Below are positions 1-12,257 of a stretch of 64,000 nt of DNA, piece after piece. How positions within the stretch are numbered: position 1 is the stretch's first letter; each line of letters begins with the position of its first letter. The position numbers and the translations under genes were made by a program. The notes beneath the pieces are model-generated. The model ran no database searches. It saw nothing but the letters and a program-made list of their open reading frames with translations, and was not told where the DNA came from. Source of the DNA: Scolanthus callimorphus (taxonomy: Eukaryota > Cnidaria > Anthozoa > Actiniaria > Edwardsiidae); NCBI GenBank assembly GCA_033964015.1, contig CM066924.1:12426625-12490624 (forward strand), read 5' to 3'.

Positions 1-57
1 TGATGAGTACGAATGAGTGTAGTCGAGTCCGGTGGTTTGTGTTTCGTTAACAGTTAA

Positions 58-179
58 AGGCCCATCACCAATCGACAACCTTTGCGGACTCTTAGCCAAT
101 CAGAGCACCCGAAAAACAATGGATCAATTTGAAAACAAAAGAAAACGGGGCGCAACGGCTCCCGGTTGGTGATGGGCCT
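58..179. mobile_element. 122-bp TTAA MITE (piggyBac-like signature)
   Basis: The element starts AGGCCCATCACCAA and ends with its exact reverse complement, TTGGTGATGGGCCT. It is flanked on both sides by TTAA (54-57 and 180-183). A TTAA target duplication is the signature of piggyBac and some Kolobok elements; with no ORF inside, this is a non-autonomous copy. A related terminus also ending at TTAA lies near 36684-36703. Confidence 0.7.
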
Positions 180-360
180 TTAAGCGTCAGTCTCATCGTC
201 TGTCACGTCATCGTCAGCACTGCTCCTGTTTGTCTTCCAAGGCCACGAGCTCAAAGTGCGGCTTGTGTGGCGAAGCTGACTCAGGTGGATATGGAGCGGG
301 GATATGGAGAAGACGCCGAAATCTGACACTGTGCTGTGCACAGATGTTAAGTTAGTCACC

Positions 361-530
361 AGGGTGGTCCACCTTTCCAATAATTGCGGCACAACTTTGA
401 TTGAAATTTGTTTGCACTTGGGTAGCCATACTGAAATACATACTCTATCAGCGACCAAACAAGCAAAAACGATACCCTACCGTAGACTTCAGGAGCCCAA
501 AAACCATACCCTATAGGGCGGCGCATACCC
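361..530 (-). repeat. Dispersed repeat, copy 1
   Basis: The reverse complement of this stretch matches 36020-36175 with scattered differences. Shared landmarks are CCCTATAGGGTATGG, GGTAGGGTATCGTTTTT and the run ending in CAAAGTTGTG. The ORFs here are shadows of the repeat. Confidence 0.6.
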
Positions 531-559
531 CCGTATACCATATATGAGGGAGTATCTCA

Positions 560-1430
560 GGGCGCTGTCCAACCAAACACGAGGTTCCGCAGCCAATCCC
601 CCCCCCCCAGCCATCCCCCCCCGCATTTATGACGTCAATTGTCAATTAGCCGTGCTACACGAGACGCGAGTTTCTAACGAAATCAGTCGTTGCTTTTCCA
701 CGCAGAACATATTCGCTACAAAGGGTGATTCGCTACGAAGTTTGAGATTTGCAGGGGCGCGATTTGCACGGAATTTTGCACAACACGATATTGTTCTAGT
801 CGCTTCAACCGGCTGGACGGTGTTGAGCCTCACAATTGGGGATGTAGACAGGAAATATCACTCACGCGAGAATTTCCGGTTTTGTTGCCGTGTTTTACTG
901 CATTTTATGCATTTCAAGGTACGTCTGAGACCATATAAATGTTCAAAATGATGAGATATACGTGCTTTAGCTATTTGTGTTGTTTTGTTTGCAAGAGAAG
1001 CGGCGCTATTGTCAAGAATAAGTTGGGTTTTTATTCAGTGTTTGTTTGCGTGCGCCAAAGTTACATAGCAGATTGTTGTTTTCGAAAACGCTGATCTGCA
1101 GTCAAATGTAATTTTTGCTAACAGTTCTGTACTAAAGCGATCTCAGTGTATTTCCTACAGTAAGTATACACGTTTATTATTAAACGTCTCTCACTGCTGC
1201 GCCATTGTAATGCAATGAAAAGGCGGCCAAAATGCAGTAGTGCAGTAAACACGGCAACAAAGAGACAAAGTGCGTCTTTAAATGTTATAGATGAAAAAGT
1301 TATAGAGTATTTGTATCATATAAAAAGTATTTGACACTTATATATTAATTTGCTGTTGAATTGAATAAATTAGTACAATTTAGATGATGTTTTCTTGTAT
1401 CAAATAAATTTTGGCATTTCGAATTCGACA
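560..1430. other. No supported gene
   Basis: A 135-codon open frame starts at 544, but it has no recognisable domain, splice context or repeat partner. C-homopolymers lie at 600-625. Nothing else is supported. Confidence 0.5.
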
Positions 1431-1570
1431 AATAATTTGTTTGAAAGATCTCCTTCGGGATATAATAAATGTTAGACGTTCAGGCAAACTGATTCAATGT
1501 CAAGAGACCTTGCACGTTGATCGCCCTTTGTTTACATTGGCAACTGGCGAGCTCTCGTGACGTATCGATT
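1430..1570. repeat. Dispersed repeat shared with 32930-33060
   Basis: Both stretches run from a CAAATAATTT motif through AAAGATCT to CTTTGTTTACATT and GCAACTGG.GAGCTCTC. This indicates an old interspersed repeat with two copies in the window. Confidence 0.5.
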
Positions 1571-2075
1571 ATGCATTCCGTGCATATCAGCAATTTAACT
1601 TTTGAGGGGGGAGGTGGGCTTTTTTCAAAAAAATATCCTGCACTGCCCGAAAGGCCGAAAAAATTTCCTGCACAGCAAAATGGTGACTAAAACCCTTCTT
1701 TTTTATTTGAAAAAAAATTCTCACCGCTTAACAGAGGTAGAAAAAAAATCTTGCACCGACAAAAAAGCCCCCCCCCCAAAAAAAAAAGGTTAAATGGGGG
1801 ATGGCGAGCCCCTATAACATGCCACTGACAATGTCAAAATTAGTCTGCGGGTTCCCTCTTGGTCGCCCACAACAACGGTGACCCAATACCCCCCGCGTGG
1901 GTGTAACCTGATCCTGCAAAAGTCCGCCCCACATACGGTTACGAGAGGCGCGTGCGCCGGCATACACATTCTCGGGGCGTATATAGCTAGCAGTTAATCT
2001 AAGCAACAAGTTACCAGAAAAAGACTCCAAATCATAGAAACAAAAACATCAAAATACTAATGGATAGCCAAAACT
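1571..2075. other. Non-coding, repeat-like
   Basis: Positions 1617-1660 carry the 'AAAAAAATATC.TGCACTGCC' motif that is also seen near 23440. C and A homopolymers lie at 1765-1790. I see no gene. Confidence 0.4.
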
Positions 2076-2078
2076 CGG

Positions 2079-2136
2079 ACGTTTAACTACAGGCCGATCT
2101 GCGATCGACGTTTAAACTACAGGCCGATCTGCGATC
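2079..2136. repeat. Two-copy 29-bp tandem duplication
   Basis: Two adjacent near-identical units share the core CTACAGGCCGATCTGCGATC. They differ by one extra A in the TTTAA(A) run of the second unit. Confidence 0.8.
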
Positions 2137-2139
2137 CAC

Positions 2140-3425
2140 TTCAACGTAAAAGGGAAACGTATTGCTCTCGCGCGCTTGCTTGCCGCTTTTCTTACAAGAA
2201 AATAGCCCAATCTCGATCCAATTCCATCCTCTTTATAACAGGTCAAAACAATCTGGAACTGCATTTGTTTAACAAAGTCTCAATGCACTATTTAAACACA
2301 TGACACCTCGAAAATTAAACTGCATATCAGGCCAACATAGAATGGTATACACGAAGTTGGGATAATAAAATGACATACAGATTTATGAATGTATTTACGA
2401 ACTTATTCACATAACCGTAACAACGCCCTTTTGCCTGTACGCACACAGTGAAGCAATTCTGCAAAAGAGCCAACATCAAAAAATACATACTTGCCTTTAA
2501 AAGAGAAATGCGCCGGCGAGCAGTAGACGTACTTCTCACGTGCAAGACTTAAATTAATATACTTGGTTTAGAACTCTGGCTTAGTGGCTCGCTCACTCTC
2601 TCGTCACTGCCCTACGACTCGACTGCGATGCAAGGAAATTGCTTTTTCACTTTTAACACGTGTGAGTCTTTCTGTAGGTGGGGAGAATATAAAGACAGTT
2701 GTGGAAAAGTGTAGAAATCTACAGTTTTTAGTTGTGTGCGAGCATATGTGATAGTGTAAATTCTCATCTAAATCAAATCAACCAATAAGAAAGTGACATG
2801 CCTACCATTTAACTCTCAATGGAGGAGGGTGGTAGGTAAACTTTAAATTCCTGCCCTGTCGTAGTGGGGCGCTAAAGAGAGTGGCAAAATTTCATTTACA
2901 AGAAATAATTCTCTAAACACTTTGTTATACCCACTTTATCATGCAAGGACTTAAGTTGTTTTTCTAAGAAAAAAACGTCCCACGTCCTCCTGTTCGAAAC
3001 GTGAAAGAAAATGCTTTGTCCCAAACCAGCCCTCTCCCCTTCCCTTTTCCGTTGTTCTCTTCTCCTTGGGACGGGTGCGCTAAAAATGTTTAAAACGCGA
3101 TACACGATATGCTAAATTCTGATTGGCTGAAGCATTTTACTGCTCAATATTGCCTAACAAATTCACTACCATTGGTTCTGCCTGCTCTGTTCTGCTGAAC
3201 TTTTAGTGAACGACGAAAGGGAATTTAGAAGAATCTGTGCGTCCACTTCTGTATGCTAAATCAGTAACAGTGCCTATTTCGTTCGAAATCAGGGGGCATC
3301 TTTTTCAAAAAGAGATGCTAAATAAAATGCTGGCATCATATTCAATACGAATATATAAAACATCTTCTTGCATCTCAACACGAACATGTGTCATCTTGTT
3401 GAATATTAAATGCTAGCATCTTTTC
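2140..3425. other. Intergenic, nothing identified
   Basis: AT-rich sequence. Short open frames at 2327-2545(-) and 2896-3105(-) lack domains and splice signals. I support no gene here. Confidence 0.45.
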
Positions 3426-3429
3426 GCTA

Positions 3430-3800
3430 AAAAAAACTTCTGCCATTTTTAAACACGAATAAAATTCTAGCATTTTTTTGACACGAAAAACAAATCGTGT
3501 GTAATTTGTAAGTAACATTCAAGTAAAATTTCGAGCAATTTGCAATCATTTCTAGGAATTCCCCATGCACATGATAACATCTAAAGACATCCGGTGATTG
3601 TATTTCGCGCCAGCATTGCGTTCACTATTAATATATAAACTTCTGGCATTTTTGAAATACGAATGAAATTCTGGCATTTTGTTTAAAACGAAAAAAAATG
3701 TGTGTACTTTTGTAAGTAACATTCAAGTCATATTTCTATGCATTCCCTATGCACATGATAACATCTAAAGACATCCGGTGATTGTATTTCGCGCAAGAAT
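3430..3800. repeat. About 200-bp tandem duplication
   Basis: Copy A (about 3430-3632) and copy B (about 3633-3800) share CTGGCATTTTT-like starts, TAAGTAACATTCAAGT, and the ends CATGCACATGATAACATC and CATCCGGTGATTGTATTTCG. The copies are diverged, so the duplication is not recent. Confidence 0.75.
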
Positions 3801-3804
3801 TGTG

Positions 3805-5350
3805 TTATATTAACAAAACATTGGGATTACTTTACAGCCAGAAACGCTTCTAAAAACATCAGATTTTCTGCTTCAGCTATTTTCATTTAACAGGTATATG
3901 ATTTACATCACAAGGGATAATTAAGAATAACAAAGGAGGATTAGGTCCGAGATTTATAATTCCTAATAGTTTTGGAAAGTTTTACCAAAACCCTAACCCT
4001 AGAATAATTCGAAGGGCTCAAAAAAGTATATTTTTAGAAAGCCTTCCAAGGAACGTGGAAAACCAACTAAGTTGTTTATGGTCTTCTGACAGCTTCATCA
4101 ATAGTGTGATACGATTTAATTAACGAAGAATTCACGAGAAGACTCTGTTACAATTATAGAACAGACCAGTATAAACGAACAAGTGAGATATTCATGGATT
4201 TATCGATAGCAAGTTGTTTTTCTATGTTTTCGTTTATACAAGATAGTGATGTAGTGGAACTTTACTTAAAAATATGTTCTTTTTCAGCAACAGATGTAAT
4301 TCTATATTCTACAACATTCTAGAAGGAATGTTAAGATAAACGTTATTTGACGTACTTCTTTCATTATTTTTCACTACAAAGATTGCGGAGCTCGAAATTG
4401 AGAATAGGTATAAAAACATGCCGAGTCCCTCTCATTTATGACGTAAATCGTAGTTGCTTTCCACCCTGTTTGTATTTTTTTACTACAACCGGTGGGGAGT
4501 CTATAAAACTTCATGTCTCGCCTTTTGTGCTTCACGTGCAAAAACGCTGTCATTAGATACCCCACGTGGTATAACCCAATCAATCAATCAATCAACTTAT
4601 TTGCATTCCATTTACATGAATGCATTGCAATTAATGACACCATATTATATTGTTACAGATAGAGACAGTCTTCTTTCAAAAGATACATGTAGAAAGTGTG
4701 CTAGCTTTTTACATATAAATGGATCAACGTTATTGAATAAAAATAGGATCTTGTCTGTAGAATGTAATTTTTTAGAAATTGTTCTAATGTTCTATTGATT
4801 GTATTGTATTATTTTCGAAGATCCTGCAAAAGTCCGCCCCACGCATTTATCTTTGGAGGGCATCCAAACGCAAACTGCTGGCTAGCTACTCTTACTAGAT
4901 AACCCTTCCTTGAGATACCTCTGCTAGCAGGAAGATAACCCTGTGAACTTTGCAGCAATTCATCGAATTGCCATTGATCAGTTACAGACAGAAAATCGAG
5001 AAGAATTCTAGAAAAGGTTTATATATAGGATAGCGACGGAAATTACTTTGCCCTTTGAATATTTGGGATCATGATATTCGATCTAAACTTTCATGATAGT
5101 TTACTCCGAGCGAGCCCGAAATCGCATTTCGTAAAGCCTCACTGAGAAAGGGTAGACGAACATTTCGTTTTTGGTGTATAGTTTTATTATTCGTACCGAA
5201 AATTACAAAATTATTATTATTAATTTGTGTGAAGCGGTCCATGACGAATTTCTGTGCTTATTGTAACGTCACCCCCTCCCCTAACTTCTAATGGTCCACG
5301 CTAGTTCACTATGATATTCGAGGGTCTTCCTCAACTTTGAAATTACCCCT
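3805..5350. other. Intergenic, nothing firm
   Basis: The stretch holds a short CCCTAACCCTAG run at about 3988, a (CAAT)n-like run near 4575, and at 5105-5175 a copy of a dispersed repeat (see 12525). The ORFs at 4347-4798 have no recognisable features. Confidence 0.4.
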
Positions 5351-5354
5351 CCCT

Positions 5355-5640
5355 AAGACGAATTACGGTAAAAAGCGAATTGGATACCGGGGCGCTTATA
5401 TCTGGAATAAACTGCCCAAAGAATTAAGGGAAAGCAGCTCGCTGATTTCATTTAAATCAAAATTAGATAAGTTGCCTCCCAGCTTCTTTGACTTGTTTTA
5501 AACAGTATCGACTATTTTTAATATTATTTATTATTATATATTGTAGAATTTTTATCACGGCTTTTATGAAAACCAGCGGCTCTCGCTGATAGAACCACCG
5601 TGCTTAAATAAAAACTCTACTGCTACTACCCCAAATATCG
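5355..5640 (+). mobile_element. LINE (CR1/L2-like) 3' end
   Basis: A 48-codon open segment (5355-5501) encodes the typical extreme C terminus of Jockey-clade LINE reverse transcriptases: a KTNYGKK start, then YRGAYIWNKLPKELR and SFKSKL, then a stop. The 3' UTR that follows ends in a TACTAC-like tail near 5630. The rest of the element is absent, as expected for 5' truncation during target-primed insertion. The family call is from remembered motif pattern, not a search. Confidence 0.65.
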
Positions 5641-5704
5641 ACAAATGCAATTACGGCGTGGGTTGGTTGTTGTGGCTAAATGGGGATACTCGCAGTGGAG
5701 GTTA

Positions 5705-5806
5705 TTAACTTACAACTACCCCCTGCGAAGGGGAGGTGAATAGCAGTGGATATATCCTAGAGCGGTGGATATCCACCGCTAGTCACCCACCCCGAGGGTA
5801 GTTGTT
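5705..5806. mobile_element. Palindromic MITE-like element
   Basis: Imperfect inverted arms run from ACAACTACCCC (about 5713) to GGGTAGTTGTT (about 5795). At the inner end of the right arm sits a perfect 20-bp palindrome, AGCGGTGGATATCCACCGCT (5761-5780). No ORF is present. Confidence 0.55.
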
Positions 5807-5809
5807 TTA

Positions 5810-8800
5810 GTATATAGTTGTTTCAATAAAGTTTGTAATCCCCCAAAGATTAAAGCCTACAAGCTGTCGGCGCCAAGCATTGTGGGTCATTCGTGCTTTG
5901 AATAACAAATATTCTCCATGAGTCAAAAAAGCCGCGCGCGATGAGCGAATCGACCTTAGACTTTAGCGTGTTTCCGAATTCCAGTGAGAGAATTGCTCTG
6001 GCATCTAAAGATGTGCATTCTTAACATTTCACGGTCACAACCCAAAATCTAATTTCCCTCAAAATTGTTTGGATGATACAATTAGCATTCTGTGTTTATT
6101 TTGCTCAAAAGAGTTCGCTTCTCAAAGAAATGAAATAAAGACACTTACAATTATAATAATTGTACTTCGTTCCAATCGAATGCTCAATTGAAATTTTGTT
6201 TTGGGCGCCTAGAAAGTTTTCTGGAGATGTATTACTAATTTAATAAGCGCGTCTTTTGAATTTTTACGCCAGCGTTCCAATAATTTACTTTCACTACCTT
6301 CGAAGGTGTAGGATGACTAGCAAAAACGGACGGACGGAAAACAGAATAGAATTTGCGAAATATTTCTTTTAGATTATTAATTATAAAGAAGACTCTATCA
6401 GTTTGACAGAACCACCTAAAAGAGAGTGGGGTGCCCTTTTTCCTTCGTTTTGCAACCCCCTGTACCTGCAAAGTAAAGAGGTAAGAGAGAGTTACCCAAG
6501 AGTTTTAGTCACGCTAAGTCCCGCAGATAGCTTGTATGATCCCGCAGCTCGAGGGTCCCCCGATGAATGACTTCAGCATAGATTATGCTAATATCGTGCT
6601 AACGTAGGAGTGATCCTACGAGAAAAGCAAATTTGACCCCTTTTGCTTGACGAAGGTCCTCATTAAATGTAGGTTTTAAAATAACTAAAAAGTAGCGCTT
6701 TAAAATTAATATATTTTTGCGCATGCGCCAACGACGTCATTGGTAGTGTACTTTTCTTTTCCTTCGTTTTGCAACCCCGGCCCTGTACCTGCAAAGTAAA
6801 GAGGTAAGAGAGAGTTACCTAAACCCTAGTGCAAGTTTCCCGTTCGACTCAGACCACCGAATAGTAGTCCTTGACGCTATGTTCCCAACTAAGAGCAAAC
6901 GAAAACAAATATTTAAGAGGAAGAAAAGCGAAGGTCAACAAATACGAAACTATGCACGCCCTTAGGGACTCTGAAGCTGTGAAGGATATATATAGGATAA
7001 TTGCTGCACTGTTGATAGGATGAATCAGGATGATGGATCTCAGGATGGGTATCAGGATGATGAAACTGTGTTTAGAAAAGTCTGATTGAACCTAAACCCT
7101 AAACCTAACCTAACCCATGCTTGCTACAACAACTGAATTTACAAACATAAAAACGGCTGATTTCTATGTGGGGCGTGGTAAAAAGAAGTATATACAAGAG
7201 GAGCATACTGATTACAACTATACAGCAGCGTTCGAAGCAGCGTAGCCCCAAACCATAATGGAGAAACTGAACTTGTTTGAACGGTAGTACAGTGGTTTTA
7301 AGGCTTCACATTCTGACTCCCATTAACAAAGGATACGAGCCTGAGATCTAGTGGTGTATACTAGGTAACAGGTAATCAAAGTGTTCACAGCCTGATTTCT
7401 AAGATGCAGCAAAAATAGAGACAACAACTGCTCAACTGTTCAAGGAAAAGAAAGGGATACAAAATGCTGAAACTCGCGAATCCTACTCAAAGCATATTGT
7501 AAGCCGTTAAGCCTATTTTCCATATAGTCTTTTCTGTCGTTCTGTCGTATCACTCAACCGTGAAACAAAAGAATAATTCCAGTTTTCATTATTTCACGGC
7601 GGACTGATATGCGACAACGGGGTAACCAAAGGGTAATCCTTTCCGTAGATCATGGAAACCAGCAGCTGTTAGTTCAATAATGCAGTAATTCCCTTCCTTG
7701 AATATCTAAGGATGCCCTGCCTATCATGACTAACAGTCGTGACAGAGCTGATAAATAGATCGCTCTTGACTTCTGTTCAGTGTTTCCATCTTCTTGGAAG
7801 GAATCCGAGGTAGTGATGGTGATCATGAGCCTTCCAATGATACCGACCAGTATAGCTGCTGCCCGCCCTCTCTACGATCGCCCTATCTAAGAGGGTCTCA
7901 TAACGAACCCTACACGTAGCCCCCTTGCGCAGAAGAGGCAGAAGCAAGGATTTGACCTTAGTGATACGTGCGGTACCCAAGATTCAAAGTTCGTGGACCC
8001 ACACGCCACAGAAGGCAACCGTATACTGCGCCCCTCGTCTCTACAAATGAGGCATCTGTTCGCCATGGACCGAATCCACCATTGCTGGCGGCGGATACTG
8101 CGCAATTGGTCCCGAGGTGTCCTGCGACGACGACGTCTACGCCCGGTCTGGTCTGGATGGAGGCATGCTGTGGAGGGTGGAAAGTGATGATTTAGTGTTC
8201 AGTCTGCCGTGTTGGCGCCTAGAGGTGCGTCACAGTCGACACAAATTTTGAGCTCAATTGTTTCGTGGCGGCTGAGCTAGGCTAAGGGTCACGTGGCAGT
8301 TGGCAGATAGCAACTTTACGCAGGAGAACTGAGAGAAGGAGAGTGTCAAGACTAAGAGCGATGGCTAGGGCAACTGAAGCAACATAAAGTAAGGATGGTT
8401 ACGTTAATGTCGTGGTTATGCTGTTCAATTTGTTTGCGGTGCGTCCATCGAGGCGCTGATAAGTCTCATCCATAGATTGGAGAACGGACTTGTTGAGCTT
8501 AGGAGTTGGCAAGAACGTCAGTGAGTTGTAGTAGTTGTAATGTTTTGTCATCAGCCTTGTTGGGTGACCATTGAATATACGTAACATGGTCACGCGAGAA
8601 CAGTTCCAGCTTGATGGTAAGAGAGGGAGGACATTTCCCAAGTCCAACCTCGAGGAGTTCTGAGGTTAAGTTACAAGGGAGTTGATACACAGAGAGAGCG
8701 TTGAAGTTCATACTTGCGTTATGGAGATGAAAGTGTTGTTCTTGAGTGGAGAGCAAAAAAAAAAAAAAAAATTGCCACTCCCCCCATCAAATATCAAATG

Positions 8801-9200
8801 GTCCGTCCCTAATTTGGAAGTTGCTGGAAAGGCCAGTAAGCGCCTAGCTATGGAGTTCCATGGCCGCCAAAATTCAATGCTCGCTTTTTCAAATCGACAT
8901 TTTGCATTTTTGCTATGCGTGGAAAATGCAACATTCAATATTGCACATCCAAGGTTGATCACTGTACATTCGACATTCAAATTTGTGCATTTATTATGAA
9001 ATTGAAACATATTCGGCTTCTCTCCAATTCGGTATTGTTTTGTAATCGGCATCGTTTTGAATTTGCCATTGTTTTGAATTCGGCATGGCTGTTCATTTGT
9101 CGGATTGTAAGCAAAAGTACATTCATAAATGATTTTTGGTAATCGGAACATACGGTTTTGATTTGAGGTGTCTTGTCCAAAAGCGAAGAAGGCAATGACA
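5810..9200. other. Gene-poor stretch
   Basis: No exon or domain is recognisable. A telomere-like run of CCTAAACCCTAAACCTAACC type lies at 7085-7115. TTTTGAATTCGGCAT-type short repeats lie at 9000-9090. Open frames at 7777-8195 and 8399-9151 overlap on both strands without domains and look fortuitous. Confidence 0.4.
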
Positions 9201-9219
9201 AGATTAATAAATTCAGTAT

Positions 9220-9862
9220 TTGAGGATGGAGTTCAACGCAACTAAATGTAATATTGTTAGAGTCACGAGGAGCAGTAAGCCGGCAATGTTTAATTACATT
9301 CTTCATGGTCAAGTTCTCAAACCTTTAGATACCACAAAGTACCTCAGTGTCCACTTGTCAAGCGATCTCCGATGGAACACTCATGTAAACAATGTGACAT
9401 CTAAAGCAAACAAGACGTTGGGTTTCCTCTGCAAACGCATCTTGTGGCGCTGCCCTCCTTTAACAAAGGAAACAGCTTACAACTCGCTCATAATACAATA
9501 CTGGAGTATTGTAGCACTGTATGGGACCCCTACACAACTAAGAACATTGGATCGGTAGAGATGGTTCAAAGGAGAGCTACGAGATGGGTCCTAAGGCGCT
9601 ATGAGAGAACAGATAGCGTAACAGATATGCTGTCAGACCTCGGTTGGGACACTCTGGAATCTCGCAGAGCATGGGCATGCCTATCGTTGCTATATAAAAT
9701 GAGAAACAATCTAGCCATTAAGGATAAGCAAATTCAGCCTGTTCCATACGTCCAAACCAGCTCCTATGGCCACGCCCTGCTACTTCCTCCCGTCCCTACA
9801 TGTGACTTTAAGCTGCGAGAACGGCAACGAAAACGGCAACGGCAAATAACAATACACTTGAT
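9220..9862 (+). pseudogene. LINE reverse transcriptase C-terminal fragment
   Basis: The translation matches the region after the palm and thumb of CR1/L2/Jockey-type LINE reverse transcriptases. In order it shows MEFNATKCNI, then DTTKYLSVHLSSDLRWNTHV, then SKANKTLGFL, then LEYCSTVWDPYT, then VQRRATRWV and LGWDTLESRRA. In functional relatives this is one frame. Here the frame changes near 9440-9490, so the first half (from 9220) and second half (to 9881) lie in different frames. The catalytic RT motifs and endonuclease are missing, so this is a dead 5'-truncated copy. The 3' end becomes low-complexity CGAAAACGGCAACGG. Confidence 0.8.
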
Positions 9863-9889
9863 TACAGAGTACAATCCATAAAATCAAAT

Positions 9890-10220
9890 GCATTTCAACT
9901 GTTTTTCTCCTAAACTGGAACGTGAAACTGCTCTGTTTCACGCTCTGGCGAGAACGAGGACGTTGTTGGCGATTTTGCTGTATTTTTGTTTGATATGTTT
10001 GAAAATGGATGCGATTTTGCTGTTATCGACGTTAGAATACAAAGCAAAATTCCAAACTATTGATGAATGTTGAGAAATGTGAGCAAACGCGTACACAAAG
10101 TTTAGTGAGACGTTGTCGTTCCCGTTGCCGTCGTCGCAGCTTAAACTCCCTACTATTATAAATTCTCATTCTTTCCGAAAACAATTCTTCAGTGGAATAT
10201 AAGCTTCCGTCTAAACAAAA
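9890..10220. other. Nothing identified
   Basis: A sequence flanking the LINE tail and the ATGCATG block. It has only a short 61-codon open frame without features. Confidence 0.4.
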
Positions 10221-10221
10221 C

Positions 10222-10600
10222 ATGCATGTGACATGCATGAGGCATGCATGCCACATGCATGTTTAAGATTTGTCATGTATGAGTTCATGCATGTAATGCA
10301 TGAGACATGCATGCTAAGACAGTAAGGCATGCATGTTTTATGCATAGAACCTCCGATATACATGCAAAAAATATGTGGCATGCATGTACATGCATGAGCT
10401 TATGCATGTTACATGCGTGCAACCCTCTGACATGCATACAGAAAACATGTGTTATGCACGAACATGCAAATTTTATGCATGTAGGCGCACATACATGCAT
10501 GCTAAATGAGTAAGGCTTGCATGTTACATGTATGAAATCATATGGCATGCATGCAAAAAGTATTTCGCATGCATGTGCATGCTTTATTTGCATGTAGGGC
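10222..10600. repeat. ATGCATG-rich degenerate repeat block
   Basis: About 380 bp are saturated with CATGCATG, GCATGCATG and ACATGCATG words every 10-25 bp, mixed with ATGCATGA and variants. The core word is palindromic, so both strands stay open and give overlapping histidine/methionine/alanine-rich frames that are unlikely to be translated. Confidence 0.8.
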
Positions 10601-10604
10601 GGGA

Positions 10605-11139
10605 AAATGAGCGCGCGCGCGTTTGAATTTTAGTTGGCTGTTTTTTATTGGTGTCAGTTTTCGTAAACTTGTCAAAGTCAAGGGACAATGATAGGTTGTT
10701 TTTGTTGTTCTTCATCACAAAAGCGAAACGTTTCTAAAACAAGCTGACAAATTCTGAAGCTGGTTGCCATGAAGAAGTCGAGACCGACGTCATTGAATAT
10801 GAAATTTGTCGAGAGGAAACAAAGCGAGAGCAAGTTGGGATAAGAGAGAAATTTGAAAATACAGACATGTCGAAGGCAGACGAAGAGCGAGGGAAACACC
10901 ACAAGAAACTCGGCCTTCGTTTTGAAAAACATTAAACTTCGTAGTGAGTATATAGTATAAAGGGCATTCAATAATGATTTTCAATAGCTACACAACATTT
11001 TCATGTTTTTGATGCGACTCACGAGGATAGTTTGAAAATGGTGAAAGTTGAATGCAGCGATAGTGGCTGTTAGGGGATCTGAATTTTACAAGCTCAACTA
11101 TTTAATCATTTATTATCCTGCGAGATTGCGCAGAATATC
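10605..11139. other. Intergenic, nothing firm
   Basis: A GCGCGCGCGCG run lies at about 10611, followed by unremarkable sequence. Minus-strand open frames at 10678-10984 have no recognisable domain. Confidence 0.4.
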
Positions 11140-11666
11140 GTCTGATCAGGGTAGTAACCAGGTATATTATTTTTTGGGCGATCCCTGATCCCAAGGATAA
11201 ATATTTGATCCCTGACCCCCAGTTCCCTTGAGATTTTGATCCCTGATCCCATTAGAAATAAGTGATCCCATGTACTATAATCATAGAATTCTAAAATCTG
11301 GCTTGGCCTTCCTCGGACTATTTTTCATTGTGTACATTGCGGGGACGATCTATATGTGGTGTTACTGGAATACAAAAATGTGCACTTCGAACACTTTACC
11401 TCAGGTAAAAAAGGAAGGGCATACAATTCCCCTAGCAGAGTAGCCTGGACACCTGGTAGATGATGCATTCAGGCGGGTTCTGGCTGTCTGGGTTATGACT
11501 AACATGTATACATGAGGGTCATCCCTGTAACCTCAAGCCACTTAAGTTGGACCACCCTTTCGGTGTACTCGCCTTGCTCGGCGACAAGAACAGCAAGAAA
11601 AAAAGGCTGGAAGTAGTGCTTATAGTTGTGTTTCAGTGCCACAACGTCATCTTTGACGAACACGGC

Positions 11667-12257
11667 TTAGTTACTACGCTCATCTTGGTGCACAACGCTG
11701 TTCGTGCCTTGAATTTCTGCGAGTACATCCACAGATGTGGGCATCGTCTGGCTCCTGGCCATGCTGAGTGCAAGGGGGGAGGGGGGGGGGGGGGGGGGGC
11801 GTACGTGCTCTTTCGTTAGTCTTTCCTCTTTTCCTTTGCTGTCGAACACCTCTCCCAAATTACTTGACGAATTCATGCATCTCCTTAGCTTCACACCCTT
11901 TTTAGCTGCAACCGCTCTGGTTGTCGTGTGTAGTGGCTTTGGGGACCAGTATAGAACACGAATGATGTCTGATAGATGCATAGACGGACTCCAAGATACA
12001 ACTTGGTCTATCGTCGCATAATCTGCCATGTCAGGTGTGGGTCGACTAGGGGTACGCATTGCCTCGAAGAAGTGCTCAATGTCCAGTGTGGTACAGCTCA
12101 TATAGGAGATCTTGTTTAAGAGCTGATCCATGGGCCTTGTTCTGGAGACTTTGTGCAGTTTCTCAAAGGAGCTATGGGTGATGGCGAATGTATCCCTGCA
12201 AGGCTTGGTAAAAGTCATGTCTGTTCCTTTAGGGCTCCGCCGTCTCGATATCTTCAA
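11667..12257 (-). pseudogene. Transposase-like remnant, 3' part
   Basis: This minus-strand frame resumes after the nested element. It includes FTKPCRDTFAITHSSFEKLH, then MDQLLNKISYMSCTTLDIEH, then FFEAMRTPSRPTPDMADYA, and later KKGVKLRR. The 'LDIEHFF' segment followed by 'PTPDMADY' resembles C-terminal parts of some cnidarian transposon proteins, but I cannot name the family. The frame then runs into a proline run encoded by the C-homopolymer at about 11775-11800, which marks its decayed end. Confidence 0.4.

Noticed and set aside
544..951. 135-codon plus-strand ORF
   Set aside because: No recognisable domain, composition or splice support. It starts in poly-C low-complexity sequence.
3985..7115. 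CCCTAA-type runs as a telomere end
   Set aside because: Only a few degenerate units are present in the middle of unrelated sequence. At most they are interstitial remnants.
8708..9151. 147-codon minus-strand ORF
   Set aside because: There is no domain, it overlaps short TTCGGCAT repeats, and plus-strand frames there are also open.
10285..10593. Histidine/methionine-rich frames on both strands
   Set aside because: They follow from palindromic ATGCATG words. No start context or splice signal is present.
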